DNA from: Tolypeutes matacus
Lineage: Eukaryota; Chordata; Mammalia; Cingulata; Chlamyphoridae
Direction of reading: 5' to 3'
DNA length: 64,000 bases
Assembly: GCA_026826555.1 (NCBI GenBank)
Contig: JAKSZT010054570.1
Span: 1,872,947 to 1,936,946, forward strand
The notes beneath the pieces were generated by a model. It was given only the letters and a program-made list of their open reading frames with translations, searched no databases and was not told where the DNA came from. Below are positions 12,176-23,920 of this stretch, one piece after another (the first letter of the stretch is position 1; every line of letters starts with the position of its first letter). The translations under genes and the position numbers were made by a program.

Positions 12176-12834
12176 TGAAGATGTGTTGTTAAGAAGTTTA
12201 AGCCTCAAATTCTTTCCATTACACCTCATGTTTCTCTTTGGATTATCTCCATCAAGGAAAAAAAGAATGCCCAGAGCAGCAATTCCAACTCTGAAAAATC
12301 GTTTGATTTTCTTCCCTGTCCCTGCTCCTCTTCAACAAATGCCATATGCCTGAGGTTTTGCCACCACCCTTGGGAAGAGCTGAGCCTAATGAGCCTCGAA
12401 GGGGAACATGCTCCTTTGGTGCAGGGTCCAAAGTGACTCAGAGAAACGAGGACGGATGAGACCTGGCAAGTGCAGGAAGAACTTTGAAGCAGCTTCCACG
12501 ACCGAAATCAGCACGATCTGGCCCCATGTGGAAACGGGGCTGGTGAGCCTCCCAGAAGAGGGATTAAGATCAGCTGATGAACTCCAGGCATCAGTTACTC
12601 CCCCTGATTGCTCTTCAAATCCCCTTCCGGGGTCATCAATCCCAGTGCTTCTGCAGGGAGAGCAGGAGCATCTTCCCCGCTGGGTGCAGCCATGTGCTTC
12701 GTGAGAGATTTAAGAGATCTAACAGTTGTCTTCTTTTATATTATAGAAAGAATACTTTTAAGTAATGTGAGAACGAAGGGCAGGTTAAAGCTTGAACACC
12801 AAAATCTTTTTCCCTCAGGGATGAACTGTGCCCC

Positions 12835-12935
12835 TACATCTGACTGTAAACTCCAGGTAAAGGACCGTGTCTAGGACCTCTGCAAAGCATCTGGCATGAT
12901 GCTGGGCCGAGAGCAGCATTCAAAGGATGCGTTTC
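12835..12935 (+). mobile_element. L2-like 3' fragment
   Basis: CTGTAAACTCCAGGTAAAGG and GCATCTGGCATGATGCTGGG resemble the L2 3' terminus; the fragment is short and diverged. Confidence 0.4.
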
Positions 12936-13004
12936 TTCACTGTTCAAAGGCACACATCTCTCCTTTATTCTAAGACCTGCGAGTGCCTTAGCCCAGAGCT
13001 TGGA

Positions 13005-13190
13005 TGGGAATCCCAGGCCTAACACTGGCAAGCTCCATGGCTTCAGGCAAGCACTTGGCTTCCCCGGGCTTCCCGTTTCTTCATGTACAGCATGAGGATG
13101 CGCCACCTGTCTTCAAGGCCGACGTGAAGAATCAGACATAACTGTCTACAGTGCTTGGCACAGTTCCCAATAAACGGCATCCGTTATCTG
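13005..13190 (+). mobile_element. MIR-like fragment
   Basis: CTCCATGGCTTCAGGCAAGC, then TTCTTCATGTACAGCATGAG and GTGCTTGGCACAGTTCCC follow the MIR order. Confidence 0.55.
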
Positions 13191-13519
13191 TTCCCTCCAA
13201 ATGACTTCACTTTCTCTTAACCATCTCTTGTGAAAAGGACAGAGTCTTGCAGCTCCTCTCCGGGATTCCTGGCAGGTCTGTGAAGGAGTCTAGAGAGCAA
13301 TCACTAGATCCTTCTCTTTTAGAGGTCATCAGAGGACAAGGGACTCTAAGGCAAGCCCCTTAGAGGTAGAGCGATGCACGCCTGGGCTTGCCCGGGACGG
13401 CCCTGTTTTACACTGTTGTCCTGGGGTAATTAGTAGTAGCACCCCACCTTCACTCTCAAAGGTGTATCTGAACGACAGCATAAATGCTCACCCTTCTTAT
13501 GCAGCTGAAGTCCCCATCG

Positions 13520-13964
13520 AAGTGTGTAGTCTGACATGTAAAACACACTAGCAACAAATAATGTATGATTGCACTACCATGAACTAAATATACTGTGCAA
13601 ACTTTTGGAGTTCATAACTTGAATATGGGTCACCAGAAAATAGAATGAGGTTAGAGAATGGAAAGCTGAGGGTTAACGTGTGCAGAATTGGTAAAAACGT
13701 TGTTCTTTGGAAATGAATAGAAATGTTGAAAGTCAACATGTCTGCAAGTAGCAGTACTATTATGTGGGTATGAAAGGAGTTTAAAGTGAAAGTCTAAAGG
13801 CATGTATATAACTAAAAGGAAAGCCTAAAAATGTAACATGGAACTGTATAGCATAACAAAACCACAGGTGAAATATGAATATGGGTAAAATTGCATATAT
13901 AAGATTGTTTTTCTTTGAAATTGAACAAATGTATGTTAATACTACATGATTTTAATACCAGACA
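13520..13964 (+). mobile_element. L1-like 3'UTR segment
   Basis: CCATGAACTAAATATACTGTG (about 13579) parallels the L1 3'UTR at 7019 (ATGAACCAAATATATTGTG). The rest is AT-rich and consistent with a lineage-specific L1 3'UTR. Ends are uncertain. Confidence 0.45.
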
Positions 13965-14276
13965 AAAAAATTACGCTAAGTGAAAGTAACCAGACACAAA
14001 GTACTACGTATTGTATGACTCCATTTATATATAAAATGTCAATATAAATCAATTTATAAAGATGAAGCTAGACTAGTGGTTATGTAGGGACTGGGGAAGG
14101 ACTGCTAAGGGGTATGAAGTTGTTTTTTTTTTGGAGTAATGAAATGGTTCTAAAGTTTTTGGTGGTGATGAATGCACAACACTGTGATTATACTAAAAGT
14201 CATTGATTATATCCTTTGAATAGATCGTATGGTATATGAATATATCTCAAAAAACTGCTTAATAAATAAATAATTA
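13965..14276 (+). mobile_element. L1 3' end
   Basis: It starts in the ORF2 tail (CTAAGTGAAAGTAACCAGAC), then has TGATGAATGCACAACACTGT and an ATATCTCAAAAAACTG end. Confidence 0.75.
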
Positions 14277-14284
14277 CTGGCAAT

Positions 14285-14884
14285 CAGAAAAAGGTTTGTA
14301 GAGAAGTGTTGGTCTGTATAGTTACCTGTATTAAGTGGGATTTGTTGTGATGCTTCTGCATTTATTCTGTTGCCTAAAATGTTATTTGACGGTGGCACAA
14401 TATATAATTTAGTCTGTTGTCAGTAATAGAAATGATAGCTTTCTAAAGAAGGGGTTCTATCATAATATGCTGCTTCCTGAGGGGCATGCACTTTGACAGG
14501 TGAATTCCCTTCTGTGCCACATACGTTGCTCAGTCCAGGGTTTTGTTGTTGTGTTTTTTTTTTTTTAAACCCTTCTCTTTGGACCATGATAAGCCCCAGA
14601 GTACTGATTGCAGAAGCTGGGTAACTTAGAAGTTAAGGTGAAGAGAAATTCATATGGAGTACTTTGCATGTATGAGACAGGAAAGGTGTTCCACAGACTC
14701 ACTTTAAAGCCATTTAACTTATGCTCCAAAGTAACTGTAATTTAATGTTGGTAGTCTGGCAAATTATGAACAGCTTTAATTGTATATTTAAAAGTCATAT
14801 TGTTCACATGCTTAAATCTGGATATCAGAATTTAAGCGATTCTTGAATTGTATGACTGTCTCCTTAATATACTGATTACAAAGC
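14285..14884 (+). other. Unidentified block ending in an AATAAA-rich tract
   Basis: This AT-moderate block of about 600 nt lies between L1 3' ends. It ends in an AAAGCAATAAATAAATAA tract, like a mature 3'UTR with its tail. No family or parent gene is recognised and no clear TSD was found. It could be a processed 3'UTR retrocopy or unique intronic sequence. Confidence 0.3.
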
Positions 14885-14886
14885 AA

Positions 14887-14917
<31 letters not shown>
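14885..14917. repeat. (AAAT)n microsatellite
   Basis: Eight uninterrupted AATA units. Confidence 0.95.
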
Positions 14918-14919
<2 letters not shown>

Positions 14920-15010
14920 GTGCAAGAATAGCCAAAAATAGCAGCTATGTACAGCAGGGAAAGTATAGAGATCGAGAGGTGAAGAATTTTCCTGTTGTTT
15001 TGTTTTTTGT

Positions 15011-15039
15011 TTATTATTATTATTATTATTATTATTATT
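15011..15039. repeat. (TTA)n microsatellite
   Basis: About nine uninterrupted TTA units. Confidence 0.95.
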
Positions 15040-15195
15040 GAAATAGTGAAAATGTTCTAATGATGATTGAAATGATGATGGTCAACTATGTATATCAAAT
15101 ACCATTGAGTGTACACTTTGGATGAACTGTATGCTTTATTAGTATTAATATGTCTCAATAAAATGGATTTGCTTAAAGTAAAATTTAAAAAAAAA
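15040..15195 (+). mobile_element. L1-like 3' terminus
   Basis: The phrase CATTGAGTGTACACTTTGG, then AATATGTCTCAATAAAATGG and an A-rich tail is an L1-type 3' end. Confidence 0.55.
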
Positions 15196-17204
15196 ACACC
15201 ACCAGTACTGTCCATGCACTACAACATTCTGTTAGGTTTGTCATTTAAAACACTGAAGCAAAAACTGCATTTCCTTCAAACCACCAAGTTGTCCCTCACT
15301 GGGATCCAGCCATGGCCCTGAAATATCTGCCGACTTCTTAGGGACACAGATTCCTCACTAATCTCTCTTCTTGATTTAACGATGGATCTGCGCTGCCTGC
15401 TTTTTTCCCCCTATGATTTGTGGAGCTAATGAGCTAAGGCAAAAATAAATGAACAAATAAAAATAATAAAGACTCCCAGCCAAATGAAAGAAGCAGGAGA
15501 TGTGTATGTCAAAGAAAAAGCAGCTGTTTTCTTCATCAGAAACAGCCAGTGATGTACCAGGGACTAATGCTTTCATCTCCAAAGCTGTCCCGTCATTTGA
15601 AACCATGACGGAAGGAGTCCACCTCACACCAGCCCCGAGGAGGAGCAGGCACTGCATCCTGCCAGGACGTTCCCAAGCTGTGCTTCTCTGAGCATCAGCC
15701 CCTAGATGATTAAATGCTTCCTCAGCTAAGACACCCACTGGGGAAGAACCTGTCACCAGTGCCATGAACCCCGCCCCCGGCCATGCCCTAGATGCCCAGT
15801 GAGCTGCAGGGCTTGGGGCAGGAGGATACTAGTGCTGGGTTTCGTGTCAGATGGAAAGCTCCTGGCAAATCCACCTGAGACACAGAGGGGATCGGGTTCA
15901 ACAACACAGCAAGGAACAAATTTTAAAGCTGGTCTTATTTGCAATCCTTTACAAAAACCGGGGGGGGGGGCTGAAAATTCAAATCTTACAAGAGTTATTG
16001 ATTTGATGAGCTGTTTCTTGGTGGCATCGCTTTGCATCTGTAGAACCAGATATGTGGCAAGAAATTTGGGCCCCAAATTCTCCAGAAAATATTTGGAAGC
16101 AAAAAAAAAAATGTGAAAAGTAAGATTTTTTAAAATATAAGATGACCTCATATGTATGATACGTACTTGAAGAATAGAACAAGCCTTGAACTTTCTCCAC
16201 GACCCCAAGTTGCAGAGTTGCAGTAATGATGTGGAATCAGCCAGCATGTAATGGCAACCTTAGTCTAGGAAAAGTAGACAAACTCAAGGTGTGTGTGCAA
16301 ACACACACTCACTTACACAGGTACCAAAAGTGTTAACAGCAATCATTTTTAAATAATCTGGCACAAACGGTCTCACTCACTTTTTACCTAACGCTGGGAA
16401 ACAGGAATCTATTCTCTCCATGTTATAAATACAAAAACCATCCCATCTAGAAGAGATTAGGATGACTACATTCAAGCAGAAAGGGAGCTCTTCAGACGCT
16501 CGGAGCTCTCCCGTCCCTGTCCTGTTGTGTCACTTGAGATCTCACCCCCCTGAAGAATAGTCCAATACATTTCACCCAGATGACAAAGAGAGAGGCTGGG
16601 AGAGAAGATCTGAATGGCTGCCTTAAGGGTCTATGATTCTATGTTATTACCAGGCTCCTTTTATTCTGTCCTCCCAGACTCCCCACAAGGAAAGATTCCA
16701 GTTCTGACCTATCATTAGAGGGAGATTAGGTCATAAACACTATTGATTCATCCTAAACACAGCAGGGTTTTTCATGGAAACCAGCACAGCAGGTGGTCCA
16801 GGGGCTCCAGTGGGAGGGCTGGAGATGGCAGTCCAGGATCCTCTGCCCCTCTTCCTTCAGCACCCCTCCCTCCCCATCACCAGCCCTATTCCTACTCATC
16901 ACCTCTCTCCCCTCTCACTCCAAATCTAACCAGTGCCCTGTTAGGGTATTAGCCAAGTAGAACCCTCCAGAACATCCAGGCAGCATCCGAAGGAGGATCT
17001 TTTCAATGGCAATTAGCTCAGACCTGCCCTACTTCATAAGCTTCTGGAGGGCACCCCGGCTGTGGGATCCACCTGCCCCAGGTCCTAACAGTCTAACCCC
17101 CACTCCCAAAGAGGACTGGGTAGAACAGGGAGCAGAGGATGAGGGTGTCTCTAGCTCTCGGGACACCTTAGCAGATATTCATTCAGCTCTAGCTGCTGAA
17201 ATAA

Positions 17205-17390
17205 GCCCTGGATCCAGGGTTCTTCGTTCTGGCCATCACCTGGAATTTTTAAAAACGACCAATGCCCAGGCTCGACCAGAACAATGAAATCAGAAGTTCT
17301 GGTGGTGGGGCCCAGGTACCTGTAGGTTTTTAAAGCTCCCGGAGATTCTAATGCACAGTCAAGGTTTATAACTACTACTCCAGTTCATTT
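17205..17390 (+). mobile_element. MER5-like hAT DNA transposon remnant
   Basis: CATCACCTGGAATTTTTAAA, then AAATCAGAAGTTCTGGTGGT and GGGGCCCAGGTACCTGTAGG follow the MER5/Charlie consensus order. Confidence 0.6.
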
Positions 17391-17556
17391 CAAAATTCCC
17401 TTAACTGGATAATCAGCCTCAGCTACCATGACCCAACCCCGACTGCATCCTCTCTATCATTAGGGGAACATTTAGTCACATTCAAAGGGAGCTGCCTCCC
17501 AAATGGTTTAACCAGAAAGAACTCTAATTTCTACTCACTGTAATTCCTCCTTTATC

Positions 17557-17570
17557 ATTACCATGGTAAT
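17557..17570. promoter_or_regulatory. Perfect 14-bp palindrome, RFX/X-box-like
   Basis: ATTACCATGGTAAT is fully self-complementary. It resembles the two half-sites of an RFX X-box. It lies in a repeat-free part of intron 3. Function is inferred only from the motif. Confidence 0.35.
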
Positions 17571-17840
17571 TGAGACTGGCTAAAAACAAATTCAAATAAA
17601 TGGTTGCATCCAATAGCAGTAGCAAGTTGGAGGCAGAGCCCTCAAAACCCAGAGAAATAATCATTTCCTGAAAATAAGGTTTGTGCAAAGAAGGAAAGGG
17701 GGAAAGGACCCTAAATGCAGTGATTTAGGGCCGAAGCCATGGACAGTGAGTAGAGAAATGCAAATCCCTTTGCCAACCACTCTCTAGCAGAGTCGACTTT
17801 CCTTTAGAAATGTTTTAGAACACTGTACACCATTTTCTTT

Positions 17841-17927
17841 TTCCTGAGGTACAGGGGTCAGGGATTGAACCCGGGGCGTCTTATGTGGGAAGCCGGCGCT
17901 CAATCACTTGAGCCACATCCGCTCCCC
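17841..17927 (-). mobile_element. DAS-type SINE, short form
   Basis: On the minus strand GGGGAGCGGATGTGGCTCAA and GTTCAATCCCTGACCCC are the tRNA-like head; the tail is lost. Confidence 0.75.
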
Positions 17928-20336
17928 TCATTTTTAACATACGGACAGAGGATACCCTTATTCTGGGAACTCATGAAAAGCAAAGCAAACCAACCCAAAC
18001 CGAGGCAGGAAAATGAAATGGGTGCTCTATCTTAGTTCCTGCCTTGAACAGAATGAGGGGTGCAGAATAAAACCACTGAAAACTTCCAGTTTTACAAACC
18101 TTTTTGTCCCATCTCACTTAACACCTACAAATAAACATTGAGGCTATGCAAGGGCCGGACGTGTTGACCTGCCTTTGGAGGGATGGTAAGCAATGGAGAT
18201 AGGCAGGAGTGGGATGTTGGGGTCCCCAAACTCTGCTCCCTCGAGTTCTAATATCCCCCCAGAGGCACAGGGGGCTGCTAAGAGAGGGAAGACAAAGAGA
18301 AAGGGGGTGAGAATTTGGCTTCTTTCATAGCCCACCCACCATCCTCATTCCAACCAAACAGTTCTGCTTTTATCTGCTTTATGTGCAGGGGTGCCAGACG
18401 AAATTCCACATGAGCAAAGGAAAACCACTTGAAAGTTGTCCGTGGTCAAAAGAGCAATGGGGTCCAGACTCATCCCACTGCTGATGGGCAGCTAGCACGG
18501 CCAGGCTCCGTGTAGGCTGCGGGGGGGCACATAAAAACGTCTCGGGCACAGTCTTCACCCTTTACAAGTCTTCGTCCAGCTCTCTTAGCCAGGAGACACA
18601 ACGAGGGCATCCCTGGACGTGTGTGTCATGCAAGCTCCTGTCCAGCAATGAGGAATCCTGCGAGTGGGGACGGTGACGACTGGAAGCCTGTCCCATTAAA
18701 CCCAAAGGTTAGGAAGAGATCACTGTCCCGCAACACTTCCACTTCCCCCACCACCATCCCTGGCTCGAGATGTCATACTGGGGGACATGGTTGATAGGAC
18801 GTTCCCATCAGTCTGAACATCCCCCTCTAGAGTAAGTCACGGGCAGAGTCAGAATTGGCATCAGGAAGGATGAAAAGGCCTTCTGGAGAGATGAAGGCTC
18901 ACCCCTTAGTGGGCTGGGAAGACTCCTAAAGTTGTAACTCCCAGCATGCAGGGCCAGGGTACAGGCCAGAAAGCCCTGTGGTTTAAGATAATCGCCACAT
19001 CCCCATGAAATAGGGCCCAGAGTCCCAAACAAGAATGCCCCAGCTTCTGGAAAGGCCTCGTCTACCCAATGGCCTCCTTCCTGAGAAAAGCCTTCTGTAC
19101 AGTATATGTGCGCTGGATCCCTCAGGAAGAGCTATTCTATTTCTCAGGATGCTTCATCTTTCTCACACGCCTTCCTCCACTCTGCTCAGCACCAGCTATT
19201 AGATGACTAGCCCCAAATCCTCCCCGGGAGGGGAATGGCTCCTTCCAGTCCAGCTATCCAAGAACACGTGGGCAGGCCCAGTCCCGTGGCGTTTGCAGGA
19301 GGCACTCACGTCTGAGGGCAAAAGGCAGGACCTCACCCAAGTGGGGCATGGGGAGGGGAAACGAGGAGTAGGGACAAAAGGCCACACCGGCAGCCCACTG
19401 CGTAACGTGGTCGTCTAAATCGCCAGGCCACGGGCAGATCCTATGGTGACAACTTTGGTCCTCAGCTTTGAAACTTTAATCTGGTATGGCCAGGGCTTTG
19501 TTGTAAACGCTTTCACGCCCTCGTCAGATGAATGCTGCTAAGGGAATAATCAAAGTATCAATTACAGACACATTTATATTATAGTGTGTGCGTTCACACA
19601 TGTGTACTCGTCATACGCAGGGAGCAAAACCAAATGCCACATGGACGAAAAAATGACAAGCAGTGGATGTTCCACAGTGGCACTCCTGAGCCACGTCTCC
19701 ACGGCGAGCCTGGCCATTTGGGTCCTGGGAAGCCATCTCGCTGCATCTCTGGCTTCCTGCCCCAATGGGCAGAGCTCAACAGAAAGGACAAGCCCAAGGG
19801 GTCTCAGGGAATAGCCTCTGAGTTCTCCCGGTGCTCAGAGCCACTTCTCAGACAGGAGCCTTGGCACTCACAGAGCAAGCTCTCTTGCTATTCCCACCCT
19901 ATTCAGAAAGAACAGCCCAGAGAGAGGAAGCTGTCTCCCCCGTTTACAATCACCAGGCCCATGCTTAGGTTCCTCGTTTTTCTCTCCTGTGTCCCTCCCC
20001 CAACTGCTGCCAGAGCTGAACACGGGGGGGGGGGGGGGCAGCAGAAAGGAGGGGGCACTGCTCAGGAGACAGCTGCTTCAATCGAGGCAAATGCAAGCCA
20101 CGTGAGTCACGTCGGCCCCTCCTTTGCCCTAGCCATCATGCGCAGGCCTCTGCCACCACTCAGAGGAAGCAGCAAACAAGTCCCGTTAGTGTGTTCATTC
20201 CACCAGGAGCATAAAGGAGGGCCTCCTAGGAATGAGGCACGGGGCTGGCTGAGCAGGGAATACTGGAAGGAAAACAGACGGAGCCGGCGCGATCGAACAC
20301 AAGGCCACGAGGACCATGTGATAAAGACTCAATGTC

Positions 20337-20523
20337 GGGAAGCGGCTGTGGCTCAATCAGTAGGGCTCCCGTTTACCATATGGGGGGCCCCGGGTTCGGT
20401 TCCCGGGGCCTCCTGGTGAAGGCAAGCCCACCCGCACGGCGTGGTTAGCTGACCCAGCGAGCACAAGCAGCAAGGGGGGGATAAATGAATAAATAAATAA
20501 AATCTTTAAAAAAAAAAAAAAAA
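20337..20523 (+). mobile_element. DAS SINE, full-length, with TSD
   Basis: Near-consensus head (GGGAAGCGGCTGTGGCTCAA), B box, body, AATAAAATCTTTAAAA tail. The target duplication AAAGACTCAATGTC is at 20323-20336 and 20524-20537. Confidence 0.95.
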
Positions 20524-21414
20524 AAAGACTCAATGTCTGCAGAGGTACCAAGGAAAAAGCAACTGATTACAAGGAAGAGACCAAGAAAGGGCTCCATGCA
20601 GGAGGTAGCATCTAAGCTGGGCCGCAAAGGGTAACTGAGATTCCCTTGGACAGAGAAAAGAAGGGGAAACATCCCTGGCTGAGGCAGCATCGTGAGCAAA
20701 AGCAAGGGGTTTAAAGAGCATTGGCACAGAGCAGGAATGGGGGAAGCCCAGGCTGGGGCGGCAGGGTTGGGTGACATCACAGAGGGCTCCGACAGTTCGG
20801 CTGCATTCTCCCTCCAAGCAGGAGAGAGCCACTGGAGGCTTCAGAGGAGGGAGCTGGCCTGACGGAAGCCACGCCAGAGGAAGATCCCTGGCGACAAGAG
20901 GCAGAGTGTCAGGGACAATATTCTACTCAGAAGGCCAGGGAAAAATCCAGTAAGAGATGACAACCATCTCACTCGGTGGCAAGGGACAATACAGAGACAA
21001 AATCAGTTGGATTTAGCAGGAGAAAATGAAGACTCAAGGAGGACTGTGTGGGATCAAGCCAGTATGACCGGGAATGACACCCCTCTCTGGGAAGGGGTGA
21101 TAGAAAAGAGCAAGTGCATGGGAGAAGATGGTGAGTGTGTTTGGGATGGGTGACTGGAGGTACCTGAGGCCAGGAGACAAGTAAAAAGTCTAGAGCTCAG
21201 GAGAGAGGGTCCCTTCCGTTGCAGCCCTGTAATAACAGCATCTCCTCCTTTCTCTCTGCTCTCCTGTCACTAGTGTCAATCTCTATCTCAGCTGGACGAT
21301 TCCACCCCAGGGAGGAAGAAGCCCCAGTTAGGGTGTCCTGTGGGGTGCTGGGGCCTCCACACCTCTAGTGAAAACCTTGAGCTCCGATTAGCAGAAGACA
21401 GGTTCAGAATCTCT

Positions 21415-21690
21415 TCCCAGAGCAGTAGCTCCCGATCCTTGGAAATTCAGAGTCAAGAGATCTGGTGTGGACCCCCGAGATCCATACTTTCAAGTAGCTC
21501 CCCGAGTGTTTTTGACAATCATCAGATTTGGAAACCACTCGGTGGGACTGTTAAAATACAGATACACAGTTTCCACCAGCAGACTTTATACTCCAATAGG
21601 TTGGCTGGGACCCAGGAATCTGAATTTTCCGGATTGCACCCCAGGTGTTACTGATGCAGTCTACTGACCGTACTGGGACCACCCCTGCTC
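21415..21690 (+). mobile_element. MER5-like hAT remnants (possibly two overlapping copies)
   Basis: GATTTGGAAACCACTCGGTG and GGGACCCAGGAATCTGAATT, then CACCCCAGGTGTTACTGATG match the MER5-type layout; the CCGATCCTTGG segment suggests a second copy. Confidence 0.55.
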
Positions 21691-21824
21691 TCTGCAAACG
21701 TCTGGGTCAGACCCCCCTGCAGCCAGAGGCTCTTACCTCTGGCTCTGGTGGGAACATAGAGAGGCAGAGCGTAATCGAGACAGGCGGATTCGGGTACCTA
21801 AAGCAGGATGTATAATAATAATGA

Positions 21825-21975
21825 CGATATCTGAGTGCTTACTACATGCCGGGTACCTTTCTGATGCCTTGACGGTCACTATTTTTCCCCATTTTGCAGA
21901 CGAGGCCACTGGGGCTTAAAAGTTAGGCAACTAGCAAAGCTCGCACAGCTGCTAAGCAGAGGAGCCAGGGCTGCA
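21825..21975 (-). mobile_element. MIR SINE fragment
   Basis: Antisense MIR: TGAGTGCTTACTACATGCCG, CCATTTTGCAGACGAGGCCA, GCACAGCTGCTAAGCAG. Confidence 0.8.
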
Positions 21976-23530
21976 GCTGTGTGTTGCACCTCTGCCACCA
22001 GCACTGACATACAGGAGAAATGCCAGCAAGTTAGTGCCCTTCCCTCTGGCCTCAGTAACCATTCCCTCCTTCTTCCTGGAAACGTGGGTCTAAACACCTC
22101 AGATGATCATAAAGTCCCGGGAAACCCAGTGTTTTCCCAGCCTAGGTGAAGGCTGCCATCTCCACGACTGCCCAGTAGGTCTGATGCCACCTCTGCCCAC
22201 CCATCGCTGGATGGAAAGGGCAAAGGGCGTTCCCTTCTGTCCCGCGCCGGGTCCCCCTTACAAAGATCTCATTGTGCAATTCTCAGTAGGAGACTCTGTC
22301 TTATGGTAATAATATTATTTTCTGCTGCTGACATGTCATCTCCATTTTTAAGCTGGGGATATTCCTCTGCAGGCAATGCTACTGCACCCCGAAACAAAGC
22401 CTCCACACTGAACCTCTGCTTCTTTCCTGGATTAGATTATGACCTTTAACCCTCCCTGACCCAGGGTAACCCCCTGGCCCCAGAAATACACAGCATGGGG
22501 GCAAATGGAGATGCATTTGCCAGTGTGGGTGATACGGTTTAGAGAAAGAACCAGAAAGATAGGAGGGATGGGGGTGCAGGTGGGTTTTGAACAATTTTAT
22601 TTCAGCCGCTTGTTTCTGCAGTGGACACATCTGGTTTTCACTTTAATCCACTCAAGATGTCCTCAAACTTTTATTTCTTAATAATCAACACTCATCAAAA
22701 CATTTGTATTGACGGTGCAGGTTTTAAATAACAATAAAGTCAGCTTAAGCTATTCCTCTTTGCAAAGCTCCCTCTCTGTAAAGCCTGCCACAGCCATTCA
22801 CTCCCTTAAAGCAATCCAGACTAGCACAAAGTAAAAACATTCTGATTTCATCATTTTTTATTATTACTACTTATCGCCTGAGGAAAGGGCAGGCTAGTGA
22901 AAAGTCTCTATAGGTCAGTAACCATGGGTAGTTATTTGCCAGAGTTAATATTTTTCTCAGGTTACAAAAGTAATGGAGTACGGGGATGACAACTCTGGCC
23001 ACACACCACTGCCACCTCTCATTACTAGTATTCTTTGAGATTTGCTCGTTAAATGTCCCTACTCTTTACAGTAATTTATTGCAAGATGGATCCCACATTA
23101 AAATGCAGTCACTTCCTGTCCAACTAGGCAATGCCAGCTCTTGACTTTTCTCTTCCCCTTCATGACAGATCTGCCCAGGACATTGTCTGCTGATTATTCC
23201 TGGGCCCCTGGGCCAGGTGATGTGCTTGGCACAGGTGGAGGCCCCTCACACCCCCGCACAGAAGGAACCTGCCGCAAACAAAGGGGAAAGGCTGAAGAAA
23301 AGGTCAGGGAGTTAGCAAGAAGGTATCCCCCCCGGGGACGGGGGGGGGTGGTATGGGACGGCAGGGAAAAGTCAGGAAGCAGGGAGAAGGGCCCAAGAAT
23401 GGGCCACGTATGAGGAGTGCAGAAGCATATTGAGGAATGCAGGAGAGAAGAAAGACAGTCTGAGAAAAAACAGGGCCTTTATGTATCAGCTGTGAGACGA
23501 GCATTGGGTTAGAGGCAAACTCTGAGTCTA

Positions 23531-23643
23531 TGGGGTGTGGATGTAGCTCAAGTGGTTGACCACCTGCTTCCCATGTACAAGGTCCTGGGTTCAAGCCCCA
23601 GTACCTTCTAAAAACAAATAAATGAAAAAATCAACTCTCATTG
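23531..23643 (+). mobile_element. tRNA-Ala-like DAS SINE monomer
   Basis: GGTGTGGATGTAGCTCAAGT and GGTCCTGGGTTCAAGCCCC are tRNA-Ala A- and B-box segments, followed by an AAATAAATGAAA tail. A second monomer follows in the same orientation. Confidence 0.85.
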
Positions 23644-23732
23644 GGGAGTGGATGTAGTTCAGTGGTTGAGCACCTGCTTCTTATGTACAAGGTCCTGGGT
23701 TCAATGCCCAGTGCCTCCTTAAAGAAAAAAAA
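23644..23732 (+). mobile_element. tRNA-Ala-like DAS SINE monomer, tandem to the preceding one
   Basis: GGGGAGTGGATGTAGTTCAG and GGTCCTGGGTTCAATGCCC with an A-rich tail. It lies head to tail with 23531-23643. Confidence 0.85.
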
Positions 23733-23774
23733 ATCTGTCTCTGTGCTCAGTGAATCACCAAATAAAGGGAGCTG

Positions 23775-23920
23775 GAAAGGATATCACGGGTCATGTAGTA
23801 CAAATCCTTCATGGTACAAATGAGGAGCTAAGGCCCAGAGAAGTGAAGTGACTTGCCCAAGGTCACACAGCAAGTTAGTGCCAGCAATGATGGGGACCAG
23901 AACTCAAAAGACTACTGGCT
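23775..23920 (-). mobile_element. MIR SINE fragment
   Basis: Antisense MIR: GAAGTGACTTGCCCAAGGTC, then ACACAGCAAGTTAGTGCCAG. Confidence 0.85.

Noticed and set aside
20337..20410. tRNA-like sequences with A and B boxes (here and at many other places)
   Set aside because: They are the heads of DAS SINEs with bodies, tails and target duplications, not tRNA genes.
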